From the NCBI RefSeq assembly GCF_014646515.1, contig NZ_BMNK01000002.1, positions 393,988 to 457,987 of the forward strand: DNA of 64,000 bases. Direction: 5' to 3'. Shown piece by piece: positions 10,665 through 18,830 of the stretch. A program made the position numbers and the translations under genes. The stretch is from Nonomuraea glycinis. GTDB taxonomy: Bacteria; Actinomycetota; Actinomycetes; Streptosporangiales; Streptosporangiaceae. The notes beneath the pieces are model-generated. The model had not been told where the DNA came from and searched no databases. It saw only the letters and a program-made list of their open reading frames with translations. The first letter of the stretch is position 1, and each line of letters starts with the position of its first letter.

Positions 10665-11906
10665 ATGAGAGTCACGGGCTGGAGCGGCTGTCTGGCCGCC
10701 ACGGGACTGCTGCTGGCCGGGTGTGCGGGCGGGCCGGGCGGTGGCGGCGGGAAGATCAGTGACGACAAGGTGGTGCTGGCCGTGCTGAACGACCAGTCGG
10801 GCATCTACTCCGCGACCTCCGGCAAGGAGACGATCGAGGCCGTCCGGATGGCGGTGGCCGACTATCAAGCGAAATATGGCGACAAGGTGGCGGCCAAGGA
10901 GATCGTGGTGATGGCCGCCGACCACCAGAACAAGCCGGAGATCGCCAACTCCAAGGCGCAAGAGCTCTACGACCGGCAGCAGGCCGACGTGATCTTAGAC
11001 GTGCCGACCTCCTCGGCCGCGCTCGCCGTCGCCACCGTCGCCAAGAACAAGAAGAAGGTCTTCATCGACGTCGGCGCCGCCAGCACCGAGCTGGAAGGCA
11101 AGTCGTGCAACAAGTACACCTTCCACTACAGCTACAACAGCTACATGCTGGCCCACGGCACCGGCACCGAGGTCACCAAGGACGGCGCCAAGAACTGGTA
11201 CATCGTCTACCCCGACTACGCGTTCGGGCAGGACATGGAGAAGACCTTCAGCGCGGCGATCAAAGCGGCCGGCGGCACCGTGATCCAGTCCGACCCGACG
11301 CCGTTCCCGAACGACAACTTCGCCACGTTCCTGCTCAAGGCGTCGAACCTGGACCCCAAGCCGCAGGTGCTCGGCACCATGCAGGCCGGCGGTGACCTGG
11401 TCAACCTGGTGAAGCAGTACAACGAGTACAAGCTGCGCGACAAGGGCGTGGGGCTGGCGATCGGGCTGCTGGCCCTCAGCGACATCCACTCCCTCGGCCC
11501 GGACGCCCTGGCCGGCACCCGCTACACCGACTCGTGGTACTGGAACACCGACGACAAGAGCCGCGCCTGGGCCGACAAGTTCCAGGCCAAGACCGGCAAG
11601 CGTCCCACCGCCAACCAGGCCGGCAACTACTCGGCCGCCCTGCAGTACCTGGAGGCGGTGCAGCGCGGCGGCACCGACGCCTCCGACGAGGTGGTCAAGC
11701 AGCTTGAGGGCTACAAGTTCGAGGACATGTTCGCCCGCAACGGCACCGTCCGCGCCCAGGACCATCTGCTGCTGCACGACGCCTACCTGGCGGAGGTGAA
11801 GCCGGCCGGCGAGGTCAAGGAGCCGTACGACTACGTCAAGATCCTCAAGACCATCCCGGCGGCGGAGGCGTTCCAGCCGCAGCCCGACCCGGCCTGCAAG
11901 CTGTAG
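10665..11906 (+). CDS. ABC importer substrate-binding lipoprotein, LivK type
   Basis: A 413-residue binding protein. It starts with a lipoprotein signal peptide ending LLLAGC, Cys20 being the lipidated residue, followed by a Gly-rich linker. The mature part is a Peripla_BP_6 fold (LNDQSGIYSATSGK...AVRMAVADY). Homologues that bind branched-chain amino acids, amides or urea share this fold, so the ligand cannot be named. The gene sits between the ATPase and permease genes, and GAGGAG precedes it. Confidence 0.88.
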   Translation: MRVTGWSGCLAATGLLLAGCAGGPGGGGGKISDDKVVLAVLNDQSGIYSATSGKETIEAVRMAVADYQAKYGDKVAAKEIVVMAADHQNKPEIANSKAQELYDRQQADVILDVPTSSAALAVATVAKNKKKVFIDVGAASTELEGKSCNKYTFHYSYNSYMLAHGTGTEVTKDGAKNWYIVYPDYAFGQDMEKTFSAAIKAAGGTVIQSDPTPFPNDNFATFLLKASNLDPKPQVLGTMQAGGDLVNLVKQYNEYKLRDKGVGLAIGLLALSDIHSLGPDALAGTRYTDSWYWNTDDKSRAWADKFQAKTGKRPTANQAGNYSAALQYLEAVQRGGTDASDEVVKQLEGYKFEDMFARNGTVRAQDHLLLHDAYLAEVKPAGEVKEPYDYVKILKTIPAAEAFQPQPDPACKL

Positions 11907-11915
11907 GCGGCCGGC

Positions 11916-12779
11916 GTGCTCCAGCAGGCGTTCAACGGGTTGGTGGGCGGGGCGTTCTACGCCCTGCTCGCCCTCGGCCTCGCCGTCATCTTCGGCATGC
12001 TCGGCGTGGTCAACCTGGCCCATGGCGCGTTCTACATGCTCGGCGCCTTCGGCGCGTTCGTCGCGCTGGACTCCTTCGGGCTGAGCTTCTGGGTGGCCCT
12101 GGTGCTGGTCCCGCCGCTGCTGGGGCTGGCCGGGGTGGTTCTGGAACGGCTGTTCATCCGGCGGCTGACGCCGCTGGATCCGCTCTACGGCTTTCTGTTC
12201 ACCTTCGGGCTGGCGCTCATCCTGCAGGACCTGGTCAAGCGGGAGTACGGGGTGAGCTCCCAGCCCTACCCGAGGCCGGCGGAGCTGAGCGGCACGGTTG
12301 ACCTGGGGCTGTTCACCTACCCCGCCTACCAGGTGTTCGTGCTGGCGGTGTCGGTGCTGGTGTGCGTCGTGGTGTGGGTGGTGCTCACCCGTACCCGGGT
12401 CGGGATGATCGTGCGGGCCGCGACCGAGCGGCCCGAGCTGACCCGGGCGCTGGGCATCGACGTCGGCCGGTGGGTGACCCCCGTGTTCGGCTTCGGGGTG
12501 GCGCTGGCCGCGTTCGCCGGGGTGCTGGCCGCGCCGATGCGGGCCGTCAACCCGCTGATGGGCGCCGATCTCATCATCACCGTCTTCGCGGTGGTGGTGA
12601 TCGGCGGGCTGGGCTCGGTGTTCGGCTCGGTCGCGGCGGGTTTCGCCGTCGGGCTGGTGTCGGCCCTGGGGAACCTGTACGTGCCCGCGCTCTCCCAGAC
12701 GATGGTGTTCATCCTCATGGCCGCCGTGCTGCTGTGGCGCCCGGCCGGGCTGTTCGGACAGCAGGAGGCGTTCCGGTGA
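11916..12779 (+). CDS. ABC importer permease, LivH type
   Basis: A 287-residue membrane protein with about eight hydrophobic segments. GVVNLAHGAFYMLGAF is the conserved LivH N-terminal motif and GLGSVFGSVAAGFAVGLV the conserved C-terminal EAA-like region. It begins with GTG 9 bases after the binding-protein gene. The stop overlaps the following permease gene (GTGA). Confidence 0.9.
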   Translation: MLQQAFNGLVGGAFYALLALGLAVIFGMLGVVNLAHGAFYMLGAFGAFVALDSFGLSFWVALVLVPPLLGLAGVVLERLFIRRLTPLDPLYGFLFTFGLALILQDLVKREYGVSSQPYPRPAELSGTVDLGLFTYPAYQVFVLAVSVLVCVVVWVVLTRTRVGMIVRAATERPELTRALGIDVGRWVTPVFGFGVALAAFAGVLAAPMRAVNPLMGADLIITVFAVVVIGGLGSVFGSVAAGFAVGLVSALGNLYVPALSQTMVFILMAAVLLWRPAGLFGQQEAFR

Positions 12780-13783
12780 TCATGTCCAGGCTGGCCCGCG
12801 CGGGCCGAGGCGGGCCGTTGCTGCTGGCCCTCGGGCTGTTCGCCGCCCTCGTCCTGCCCTGGATGATCTATCCGCCGGTGGCGCTGGACATCGCCTGCTG
12901 GGCGCTGTTCGCCGCGGCGGTGGACCTGCTGCTGGGCTTCACCGGGCTGCTGTCGTTCGGGCACGCCGCGTTCTGGGGCGGGTCGGCCTACTGCACCGGG
13001 CTGATCGCGCTGCACACCGGGCTGCCGTTCCCGGTCGCGATCGTGGGTGGCGCGGCGTTCGCGGCCCTGCTGGCGCTGCCGATCGGCTTTCTGTCGGTAC
13101 GGCTCAGCGGCATCTACTTCGCCATGGTCACCCTGGCCTTCGCCCAGATGACGTACTTCGTCGCCAACCAGTGGCGGGACGTCACCGGCGGGGAGAACGG
13201 CCTGCAGGGCATCCCCCGGGAGCTGTTCGGGCTCGACCTGTCCGATTCGTTCTCCTTCTACTACGCGGGGCTGCCGTTCGTGCTGGTCGGCCTGTTCGTC
13301 GCCTGGCGTATCGTCCGCTCGCCGTTCGGCCGGGTGCTGGTGTCGATCCGCGCCAACCCGGACCGGGCGCGCGCCCTCGGCTACCCCGTCGACCGCTACC
13401 GGCTGCTGGCCTTCGTCCTGTCCGCCGCGCTCTCCGGGATGGCCGGGGGAGTCTTCGCCATGGGCCACGGCTTCGCCTCGCTGGAGGGCGTGTACTGGAC
13501 CACCTCCGGGCAGGCCGTGATGATGGTCATCCTCGGCGGGATCGGCACGTTGTGGGGCGGCGCCATCGGCGCGGCCCTGGTCGTTCAGCTGCAGGACTTC
13601 CTGGCCACCGCCGGGTTCGCGGAGACCGGGATCATCACCGGCTCGATCTTCATCGTGGTCGTGCTGCTGTTCCGCCGGGGCATCTGGGGGACCGCCCGCC
13701 ACCTGCTGGCCTCCCGGCGCAAAGCCGCCGCGCCGGGCGAGGTGGCCGCCGAGCCCAGGAAGTCCGTCGACACTCCCGCCTGA
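12776..13783 (+). CDS. ABC importer permease, LivM type
   Basis: A 335-residue membrane protein with about nine hydrophobic segments. LLLGFTGLLSFGHAAFWG and VILGGIGTLWGGAIGA are LivM hallmarks. GTG at 12776 is favoured: AGGAGG lies 6 bases upstream and the codon overlaps the LivH stop as GTGA. An ATG two codons later is the alternative. The basic, Ala-rich tail is presumably cytoplasmic. Last structural gene of the importer operon. Confidence 0.9.
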   Translation: MIMSRLARAGRGGPLLLALGLFAALVLPWMIYPPVALDIACWALFAAAVDLLLGFTGLLSFGHAAFWGGSAYCTGLIALHTGLPFPVAIVGGAAFAALLALPIGFLSVRLSGIYFAMVTLAFAQMTYFVANQWRDVTGGENGLQGIPRELFGLDLSDSFSFYYAGLPFVLVGLFVAWRIVRSPFGRVLVSIRANPDRARALGYPVDRYRLLAFVLSAALSGMAGGVFAMGHGFASLEGVYWTTSGQAVMMVILGGIGTLWGGAIGAALVVQLQDFLATAGFAETGIITGSIFIVVVLLFRRGIWGTARHLLASRRKAAAPGEVAAEPRKSVDTPA

Positions 13784-13785
13784 TA

Positions 13786-13832
13786 ATTCGCGACCACAGG
13801 TCTTGACTCTTGCTCACTGTGGGAGCGCGAAT
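13786..13832 (+). promoter_or_regulatory. Nested inverted repeat upstream of the PucR-type regulator
   Basis: ATTCGCG (13786-13792) plus CCACA (13794-13798) are mirrored by TGTGG (13818-13822) and CGCGAAT (13826-13832). The loop holds TTGACT (13803-13808), a good -35 sequence. The site could terminate the importer operon, act as an operator, or both. Its position just ahead of the regulator gene suggests autoregulation. Confidence 0.4.
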
Positions 13833-13911
13833 GTTACAACGATGGACAAACACGCGGCCGTCGACGGCGTCGGCATCATCGGACGAGGCCGCGTTGACGG
13901 GAGCAAGGGTT

Positions 13912-15768
13912 GTGAACAGGCGCAGTTTCCTGCAGCTTCTCGTGGACGAGGCACCGCTGCCCCACTACGACGAGGTCCTGCACGCCGCGGTGGCCACCGC
14001 CGCCTCACCCGCCGAGGTGGCGGACCTGCACGCCGAACACACGCTGGCCCTCCAACTGCGCGACACACTGGAGAAACGGCGCAGCCGCCAGGAGCAGCAG
14101 CGTGCGCTGGTCGAGTGCGCCAAGGAGCTGGCGGAGGACCGCAGCGACCCGGACGCGATTTTGAGCCTGATCGTGAGCCAGGCGCAGCGGCTGCTCGGCT
14201 GCGACATGTCCTACCTGAGCCTGAACGACAACGCGGGCCGGGCGACCTGCATGCAGGTGATGGTCGGCGCGACCTCCTCGGCGTGGAAGGACGTCCGGAT
14301 CCCGTTCGGCGTCGGGGTCGGCGGCCGGGTCGCCGCCACGGGCACGCCGTTCTCGACGCATGACTACTTCAGCGACGAACGGCTGACGCACGATCCGGTC
14401 GTCGACGCCTCGGTCAGGGCGGAGCGGCAGGTGTCGATCGTGGCCGTACCGTTGCGCAACAGCGCCGTCATCGGGGTGCTGTTCGCCGCCAACCGCACGC
14501 CGGGCTGGTTCTCCCACGACGCCATCGCCCTGCTGGGGTCCTTCGCCGCACTCGCCGCTACGGTCATCGAGCAGGCGCGGTCGAGGCACGAGCAGGCCCA
14601 GACCGTGACGGCCCTGCGGCAGGCGAACGAGACGCTCCGGCAACGTGCGCTCGACCAGGAAAAAGCGGTCGCGGCGCACGACCAGAGCATGGCCATCGTG
14701 CTCCGGGGCGGCGGCGTACAGGAGGTCGTGACCGCGGTGGGTGATCAACTCGGCGGGGTGCTGGCCATCTTCGACGAGTTCGAGACGCCCGTCGCCTGGA
14801 CCCCCGGGGCCTCCGAGAAGATCCTGAAAGCGATGTCCGGCGCGCGCGACGGGACCTACCGGGTCACCGATCTCGTGGCCGGCACCGAGAATCTCGGCAC
14901 CCTGGTCTGGGCCCCACCGGCCGCGCCGGCCCAGGTCGGCGACCTGGAGCGGCGGCTGCTCACCCGGGCGGCCGTCGTCGCCTCGCTGCTCCAGCTGTTC
15001 AGCCGCAACCTCGCCGCCGCGGAGGCCAGGGTGCGCGGCGAGCTGCTCGACGACCTCCTCACGCCCACCCCTCGTACGTACACCTCACTGGCCGAGCGCG
15101 CCCATCGGATCGGCTACCAGCCCCAGAAGCGGCACGCCGTCGTCGTCGCGCACATCCGGGCGGAGAACCGGCAGAGCCTCGCCTCGGTCGCGTCCGACCT
15201 CGCGGCCGCTCGCGACGGCCTGAGCACGGTACGGGACGGCCAGGCGATCCTGGTCATCCCCTCCGACGACCCGTCGCTGACGGGCCGGCGGATAGCGCGC
15301 TCGATGACCATGCGGCTGGGGTCGCCGGTCACGGTCGGCGCGGCGGGACCGGTCGACGATCCGGCCGACCTGCCCGCCGCCTACGTCGAGGCGCTGGCGT
15401 GTGCCCAGGCCCTGCTCCGGCTGGAACGGGTGGGAGTGGCCGCCACGGCCGCCGACCTCGGGTACGCCGGGCTGCTGCTGGGTGACGGCGCATCCGCGGT
15501 CCGGTTCGTGGCGCGGACGCTGGGTCCGGTCATCCGGCACGACGAACGGCGCTCGACCGCGCTGATGGAGACGCTGGAGGCGTACTTCGCCACCGGGCAG
15601 AGCCTCGTGGCCAGCGCCAAGCGGCTGCACATCCACCCGAACACCGTCACCCAGCGCCTCGACCGGGTCAGACGGCTGCTCGGGGTGGACTGGAACAGCC
15701 CGGATCACATGCTGGAGGTGCAGCTGGCGCTGCGGCTGCATCGCCTCGGCCGCGAGCTCGACGACTGA
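13912..15768 (+). CDS. GAF-domain transcriptional regulator with PucR-type C-terminal HTH
   Basis: About 618 residues. A coiled N-terminal part (DTLEKRRSRQEQQRALVECAKELAEDR) leads into a GAF sensor domain at about 95-225 (SQAQRLLGCDMSYLSLND...VSIVAVPLRN). A GGDEF-like central region follows, then a C-terminal PucR helix-turn-helix (SLVASAKRLHIHPNTVTQRL). PucR-type regulators often control uptake and breakdown of purines or amides, and related proteins commonly follow Liv-type importers, so this one probably regulates the operon just upstream. GTG at 13912 is chosen for its nearby GGGAGCAAGG; an earlier start at 13810 is possible. Confidence 0.85.
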   Translation: MNRRSFLQLLVDEAPLPHYDEVLHAAVATAASPAEVADLHAEHTLALQLRDTLEKRRSRQEQQRALVECAKELAEDRSDPDAILSLIVSQAQRLLGCDMSYLSLNDNAGRATCMQVMVGATSSAWKDVRIPFGVGVGGRVAATGTPFSTHDYFSDERLTHDPVVDASVRAERQVSIVAVPLRNSAVIGVLFAANRTPGWFSHDAIALLGSFAALAATVIEQARSRHEQAQTVTALRQANETLRQRALDQEKAVAAHDQSMAIVLRGGGVQEVVTAVGDQLGGVLAIFDEFETPVAWTPGASEKILKAMSGARDGTYRVTDLVAGTENLGTLVWAPPAAPAQVGDLERRLLTRAAVVASLLQLFSRNLAAAEARVRGELLDDLLTPTPRTYTSLAERAHRIGYQPQKRHAVVVAHIRAENRQSLASVASDLAAARDGLSTVRDGQAILVIPSDDPSLTGRRIARSMTMRLGSPVTVGAAGPVDDPADLPAAYVEALACAQALLRLERVGVAATAADLGYAGLLLGDGASAVRFVARTLGPVIRHDERRSTALMETLEAYFATGQSLVASAKRLHIHPNTVTQRLDRVRRLLGVDWNSPDHMLEVQLALRLHRLGRELDD

Positions 15769-15783
15769 CGCGCCAGGCCGGGC

Positions 15784-16674
15784 TCATCGGTCGTTGGTGG
15801 CGGCCCAGTCCAGCAGGGCCTGGGCGGTGTCGAAGCGGCGGCTGGAGTCGGTCTCGCCGAGCAGCACGCCGATCAGCCGGTGGCCGTCGTGCTCGGCCGC
15901 GAAGGCGAGGGTGTAGCCCGCGGCCCGGGTGTACCCGGTCTTCACCCCGAGCACGCCCGGGTGGCCGAGCAGCCGGTTGGTGTTCTTCCAGCTGTACGAG
16001 CCGTGCTCGGACGTGGCGCCGACCGAGTGGTACCGGGTCGAGGCGACCTTCCTGAGGGTGTCGTCGTCCAGCAGCGCCTTGGCGAGCATCGCCTGGTCCC
16101 GGGCGGTGGAGTAGCCGCCGCCCCGGTAGGGCATGCCGTCGGCGTTGACGTACTTGGTGTCGTTCATGCCGAGCCGGCGGGCGGTGTCGTTCATCTCGCC
16201 GACGAACGCCGGCACGCCCGGCCCGTACACGCGGGCGAGCGCGTGCGCGGCGTCGGCGCCGGAGGGGAGCATCAGCGCGTACAGCAGGTCCTCGACGGTG
16301 AGGACGTCGCCGGCGCGCAGGTAGGCCACCGACGCCCCACCCTGGGCGGCGTACCGGACGTCCGCAGCGGTGACCTTGACCTTGTCCGTCGGCTTGGCCT
16401 GCTTGAGCACGGTGTAGGCGGTCATCGCCTTGGTGATGCTGGCGACCGGCCGGCGCAGATCGGCCTGCTTGCTGAAGCGCACCTCGCCGCTCTCCGCGTC
16501 CATCAGGTAGGCGGCGCTGCCGAGCACGGCGGGCGCGTCGGTGACGGGGGCATGGGGCTGGGTGGCGGTGGTGGCCGGCGCGGCGGCCTGCGCGGCACCG
16601 GCGCCCGCGGTCAGGGCGCCGGTGGCGACGGCGAGGCCGAGCAGGGCATGACTGAGCCGGTCGGTGAGACGCAT
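15784..16674 (-). CDS. dacA: D-alanyl-D-alanine carboxypeptidase (serine-type PBP)
   Basis: A 296-residue exported S11 peptidase. It has a signal peptide (residues 1-30, ending TAGAGAAQAAA), the active-site SITK, and KTGY near the C-terminus. The middle motif reads SGAD, where family members usually have SGN and Streptomyces K15 has SGC, so the third catalytic-centre residue is Ala here. It trims the terminal D-Ala of peptidoglycan stem peptides or cross-links them. Expression is probably controlled by a c-di-AMP riboswitch in its 5' leader. It ends 15 bases from the convergent PucR-type gene. Confidence 0.88.
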   Translation of the reverse strand: MRLTDRLSHALLGLAVATGALTAGAGAAQAAAPATTATQPHAPVTDAPAVLGSAAYLMDAESGEVRFSKQADLRRPVASITKAMTAYTVLKQAKPTDKVKVTAADVRYAAQGGASVAYLRAGDVLTVEDLLYALMLPSGADAAHALARVYGPGVPAFVGEMNDTARRLGMNDTKYVNADGMPYRGGGYSTARDQAMLAKALLDDDTLRKVASTRYHSVGATSEHGSYSWKNTNRLLGHPGVLGVKTGYTRAAGYTLAFAAEHDGHRLIGVLLGETDSSRRFDTAQALLDWAATNDR

Positions 16675-16694
16675 GGTTGCTCCTAGCTTCCATA

Positions 16695-16811
16695 CCGCCT
16701 ACCGGGTTAGCTGACGGGTTCGGGCGTGGAAGTGCCCTACGGCGCGGGTACGGCGCCGATTCACCCCGGAAAGAGTGGGTCCCCGGCTCCGCCTGACGGC
16801 GGATTAGGCGG
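16695..16811 (-). promoter_or_regulatory. c-di-AMP riboswitch (ydaO-yuaA class)
   Basis: Read on the minus strand, the leader of the carboxypeptidase gene carries the conserved blocks of this class in order: CCGCCTAATCCGCC, GGCGGAGCCGGGGACCCA, GGGGTGAATCGG, CCGTAGGG, then CCCGAACCCGTCAGCTAACC and GGTAGGCGG. P1 closes by CCGCCTA (16805-16811) pairing with TAGGCGG (16695-16701). In actinomycetes this class sits upstream of cell-wall hydrolase genes (rpf, NlpC/P60) and turns them off when c-di-AMP is high. The aptamer ends 20 bases before the start codon, so it probably overlaps the expression platform. Confidence 0.92.
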
Positions 16812-16881
16812 CCGCGCGAAGGCGCGGTCCGGGCAATGAACAGCAACGGCTCTATAGGCGAAACCGCTACTCGAAGCACAA

Positions 16882-16910
16882 AACTTATCAAACAGGTATA
16901 AATCGGTCAA
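16882..16910 (-). promoter_or_regulatory. Promoter of the riboswitch-carboxypeptidase transcript
   Basis: On the minus strand TTGACC (16905-16910) and TAAGTT (16882-16887) are spaced by 17 bases, in an AT-rich patch about 70 bases upstream of the aptamer. GATAAG, overlapping, is an alternative -10. Confidence 0.5.
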
Positions 16911-16980
16911 GAAATGGTGTCAGACCGCACCGAAGTAGCGGCTGCAGGTCGGGGCTGAGAGCCGCGATCGCCGTACGCGG

Positions 16981-17358
16981 CTACCGGCCCGCCCTCGGAC
17001 GCGCGGCGGAGCACTGATCGGGGTGCCGGGCGAAGTCGATCACCTGGTCCAGTTGGGCGAGAGCCTGCCCCAGCTCGGCCATCTTCGCCGCGATGCGGTC
17101 GCGCTCGACGGACAGGATGTCGAGGGCCTCGGGCATCGTGGTGCCCGCGTCGACGAAGGGCAGCATCCGCAGGATGGTCCGGCTGGGCAACCCCGCGGCG
17201 TAGAACTGCTGGATGAGGCGGACCCGCTGGACCGCGGACTCGGGGTAGCTGCGCTGCCCGTTCGCCGTGCGCTCGGGGCTGAGCAGCCCTTGCTCCTCGT
17301 AGTAGCGCAACGCTCGCGTGCTCACTCCGGCGCGGCTCGCCACATCCCCGATGCGCAC
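16981..17358 (-). CDS. MerR family transcriptional regulator
   Basis: A 125-residue MerR protein: N-terminal winged helix RIGDVASRAGVSTRALRYYEEQGLL, then NGQRSYPESAVQRVRLI, and a C-terminal dimerisation helix (LSVERDRIAAKMAELGQALAQLD). It lacks the Cys set of metal sensors, so it probably responds to an organic ligand or redox signal. It is divergent from the SDR at 17452, with a perfect MerR-like palindrome between them, and very likely controls that gene. Confidence 0.9.
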   Translation of the reverse strand: MRIGDVASRAGVSTRALRYYEEQGLLSPERTANGQRSYPESAVQRVRLIQQFYAAGLPSRTILRMLPFVDAGTTMPEALDILSVERDRIAAKMAELGQALAQLDQVIDFARHPDQCSAARPRAGR

Positions 17359-17379
17359 GATGCTCCCCTCGACTTGCCC

Positions 17380-17395
17380 TTGACGTCAACGTCAA
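17380..17395. promoter_or_regulatory. MerR-type operator between regulator and SDR
   Basis: TTGACGT (17380-17386), two central bases, then ACGTCAA (17389-17395): a perfect 7-2-7 inverted repeat in the 93-base divergent gap. TTGACG doubles as a -35 element. MerR proteins classically bind dyads between -35 and -10 and distort the DNA to activate. Confidence 0.65.
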
Positions 17396-17451
17396 CTATT
17401 AGCGTAGCCGCGTCGAGCCCACCAGCTACGCATGAGAAGGAAACGCCCCAC

Positions 17452-18190
17452 ATGGACATCACCGACCAGATCGCCCTCGTCACCGGCGCCAACCGCGGCA
17501 TCGGCCGCCAGTTCGTCGCCGAACTCCTCGAGCGCGGCGCCCGGAAGGTCTACGCGACCGCCCGCCGCCCCGACCTGCTCGAAGCATCCGGGCTCTCCGG
17601 GCTCGCCGGGGCCTCCGGGGCCTCCGGGGTCGAGGTGCTGACCTTGGACATCACCGACCACGACTCGATCCGCGCGGCGGCCGCCGCGGCGTCGGACGTC
17701 ACGCTGCTCGTCAACAACGCGGGCATCTCCACGAGCACACCGCTGCTCACGGGCGACCGCGCGGAGATCCGCCGCGAGATGGACACGCACTTCTGGGGCA
17801 CGCTCGACATGATCCGCGCGTTCGCACCGGTGCTCGCCGCCAACGGAGGCGGCGGCATCGTGAACGTGCTCTCCGCCCTGTCGTGGTTCGTATCTCCCGG
17901 CAACGGCGCCTACGCGGCGGCGAAAGCGGCCGCCTGGAACATGACCAACGGTGTACGGCTGGAGCTCGCCGGGCACCCTGGTCCAGGCCGTGCACCTCGC
18001 CGCGGCGGACACCGACATGACGGCCGGATACGACGTACCCAAGATCGATCCCCGTGACGTGGCCCGCGCGTCTCTCGACGGCCTCGTCGCCGGGGCTCTC
18101 GAGGTCCTCGCCGACGAGCCGAGCGCGTTCGTCAAGGCCTCGCTCGCCGGTGATCCCACCGCGTTCTACGCCATGGTCCTCGCCGGCTGA
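17452..18190 (+). pseudogene. SDR family oxidoreductase, frameshifted
   Basis: The gene starts as an SDR (TGANRGIG, NNAG, catalytic YAAAK at about residue 160). At about base 17970 the frame breaks: the first frame runs on into non-homologous Arg/Gly-rich sequence, while the next frame continues the family sequence as GTLVQAVHLAAADTDMTAGYD through to a normal C-terminus ending VLAG at 18190. The switch lies at GCCGGGCACC and corresponds to one extra base or two missing bases. Joined, the protein would be about 245 residues, the normal length. Either a recent inactivating mutation or a sequencing error in a G run. It is controlled by the adjacent MerR site. Confidence 0.8.
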
Positions 18191-18269
18191 GCCGGCAGTG
18201 GTCAGGACGCCGTGACCGTGCCGAGGCGGGCGAACTGTGACCGGCCGGCGACCGTGCTTCCGACTGGCG

Positions 18270-18647
18270 TCAGATCAGCCGGGGCAGGCCGTAGCGCAGG
18301 GCCTTCAGCAGGAGGGTCCGGGTGAGCCAGCCGAGCGCGGCGGTGAACAGCGGCGCCCAGAACAATGGGTTGAGCGAGGTGAGGATCACGAACACGAGCG
18401 GCACCCACGGCGCGTGCACCGCGGCGTAGACCCAGGTGGTCTTGCGCAGCCTGATCACCCGGGCGATGTCGGGCAACGCGAAGAACAGCAGGGTGGCGAG
18501 ACAGGCCGTCACACCGTACGTGAGGCCCTGGGCGATGGCGAATCCGCCGACGAACACCGTGGCCACCCACCACGCGATCTTCCGTAACCACGGACTGCGA
18601 TCCTCAGGCTCCTGGGCCGATTCATCGTAAGGAAGTTCGAGCGTCAC
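18270..18647 (-). CDS. Small integral membrane protein of unknown function
   Basis: A 125-residue protein with an acidic N-terminus (PYDESAQEPEDRS) and three hydrophobic stretches: IAWWVATVFVGGFAIAQGL, ACLATLLFFALPDIA, and the long segment VYAAVHAPWVPLVFVILTS, followed by FWAPLFTAALGWL. I do not recognise the family. The start is GTG at 18647 and lacks a strong RBS. It has no coupled neighbour. Confidence 0.65.
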   Translation of the reverse strand: MTLELPYDESAQEPEDRSPWLRKIAWWVATVFVGGFAIAQGLTYGVTACLATLLFFALPDIARVIRLRKTTWVYAAVHAPWVPLVFVILTSLNPLFWAPLFTAALGWLTRTLLLKALRYGLPRLI

Positions 18648-18713
18648 GCGACCAGCCTAGCCACCCGGAGCCACGGCGAGTCCCTGCACGCATGACACGG
18701 TGGCCCGCGTACC

Positions 18714-18729
18714 TCCTACCCTCGTAGGA
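18714..18729. promoter_or_regulatory. Inverted repeat upstream of the membrane protein/two-component operon
   Basis: TCCTAC (18714-18719), four bases, GTAGGA (18724-18729): a perfect 6-4-6 dyad about 100 bases upstream of the operon start. The response regulator encoded in the operon is the obvious candidate binder. Confidence 0.4.
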
Positions 18730-18830
18730 AGAGTCCTGGATGCCAGAGGGCGAGAGTCATCCTGAGGGAGGACCCCGTCGCGACCTGGCGACGACGTGCG
18801 GCCCCTCGCCGGGGCGGCAGATTGAGGCAG

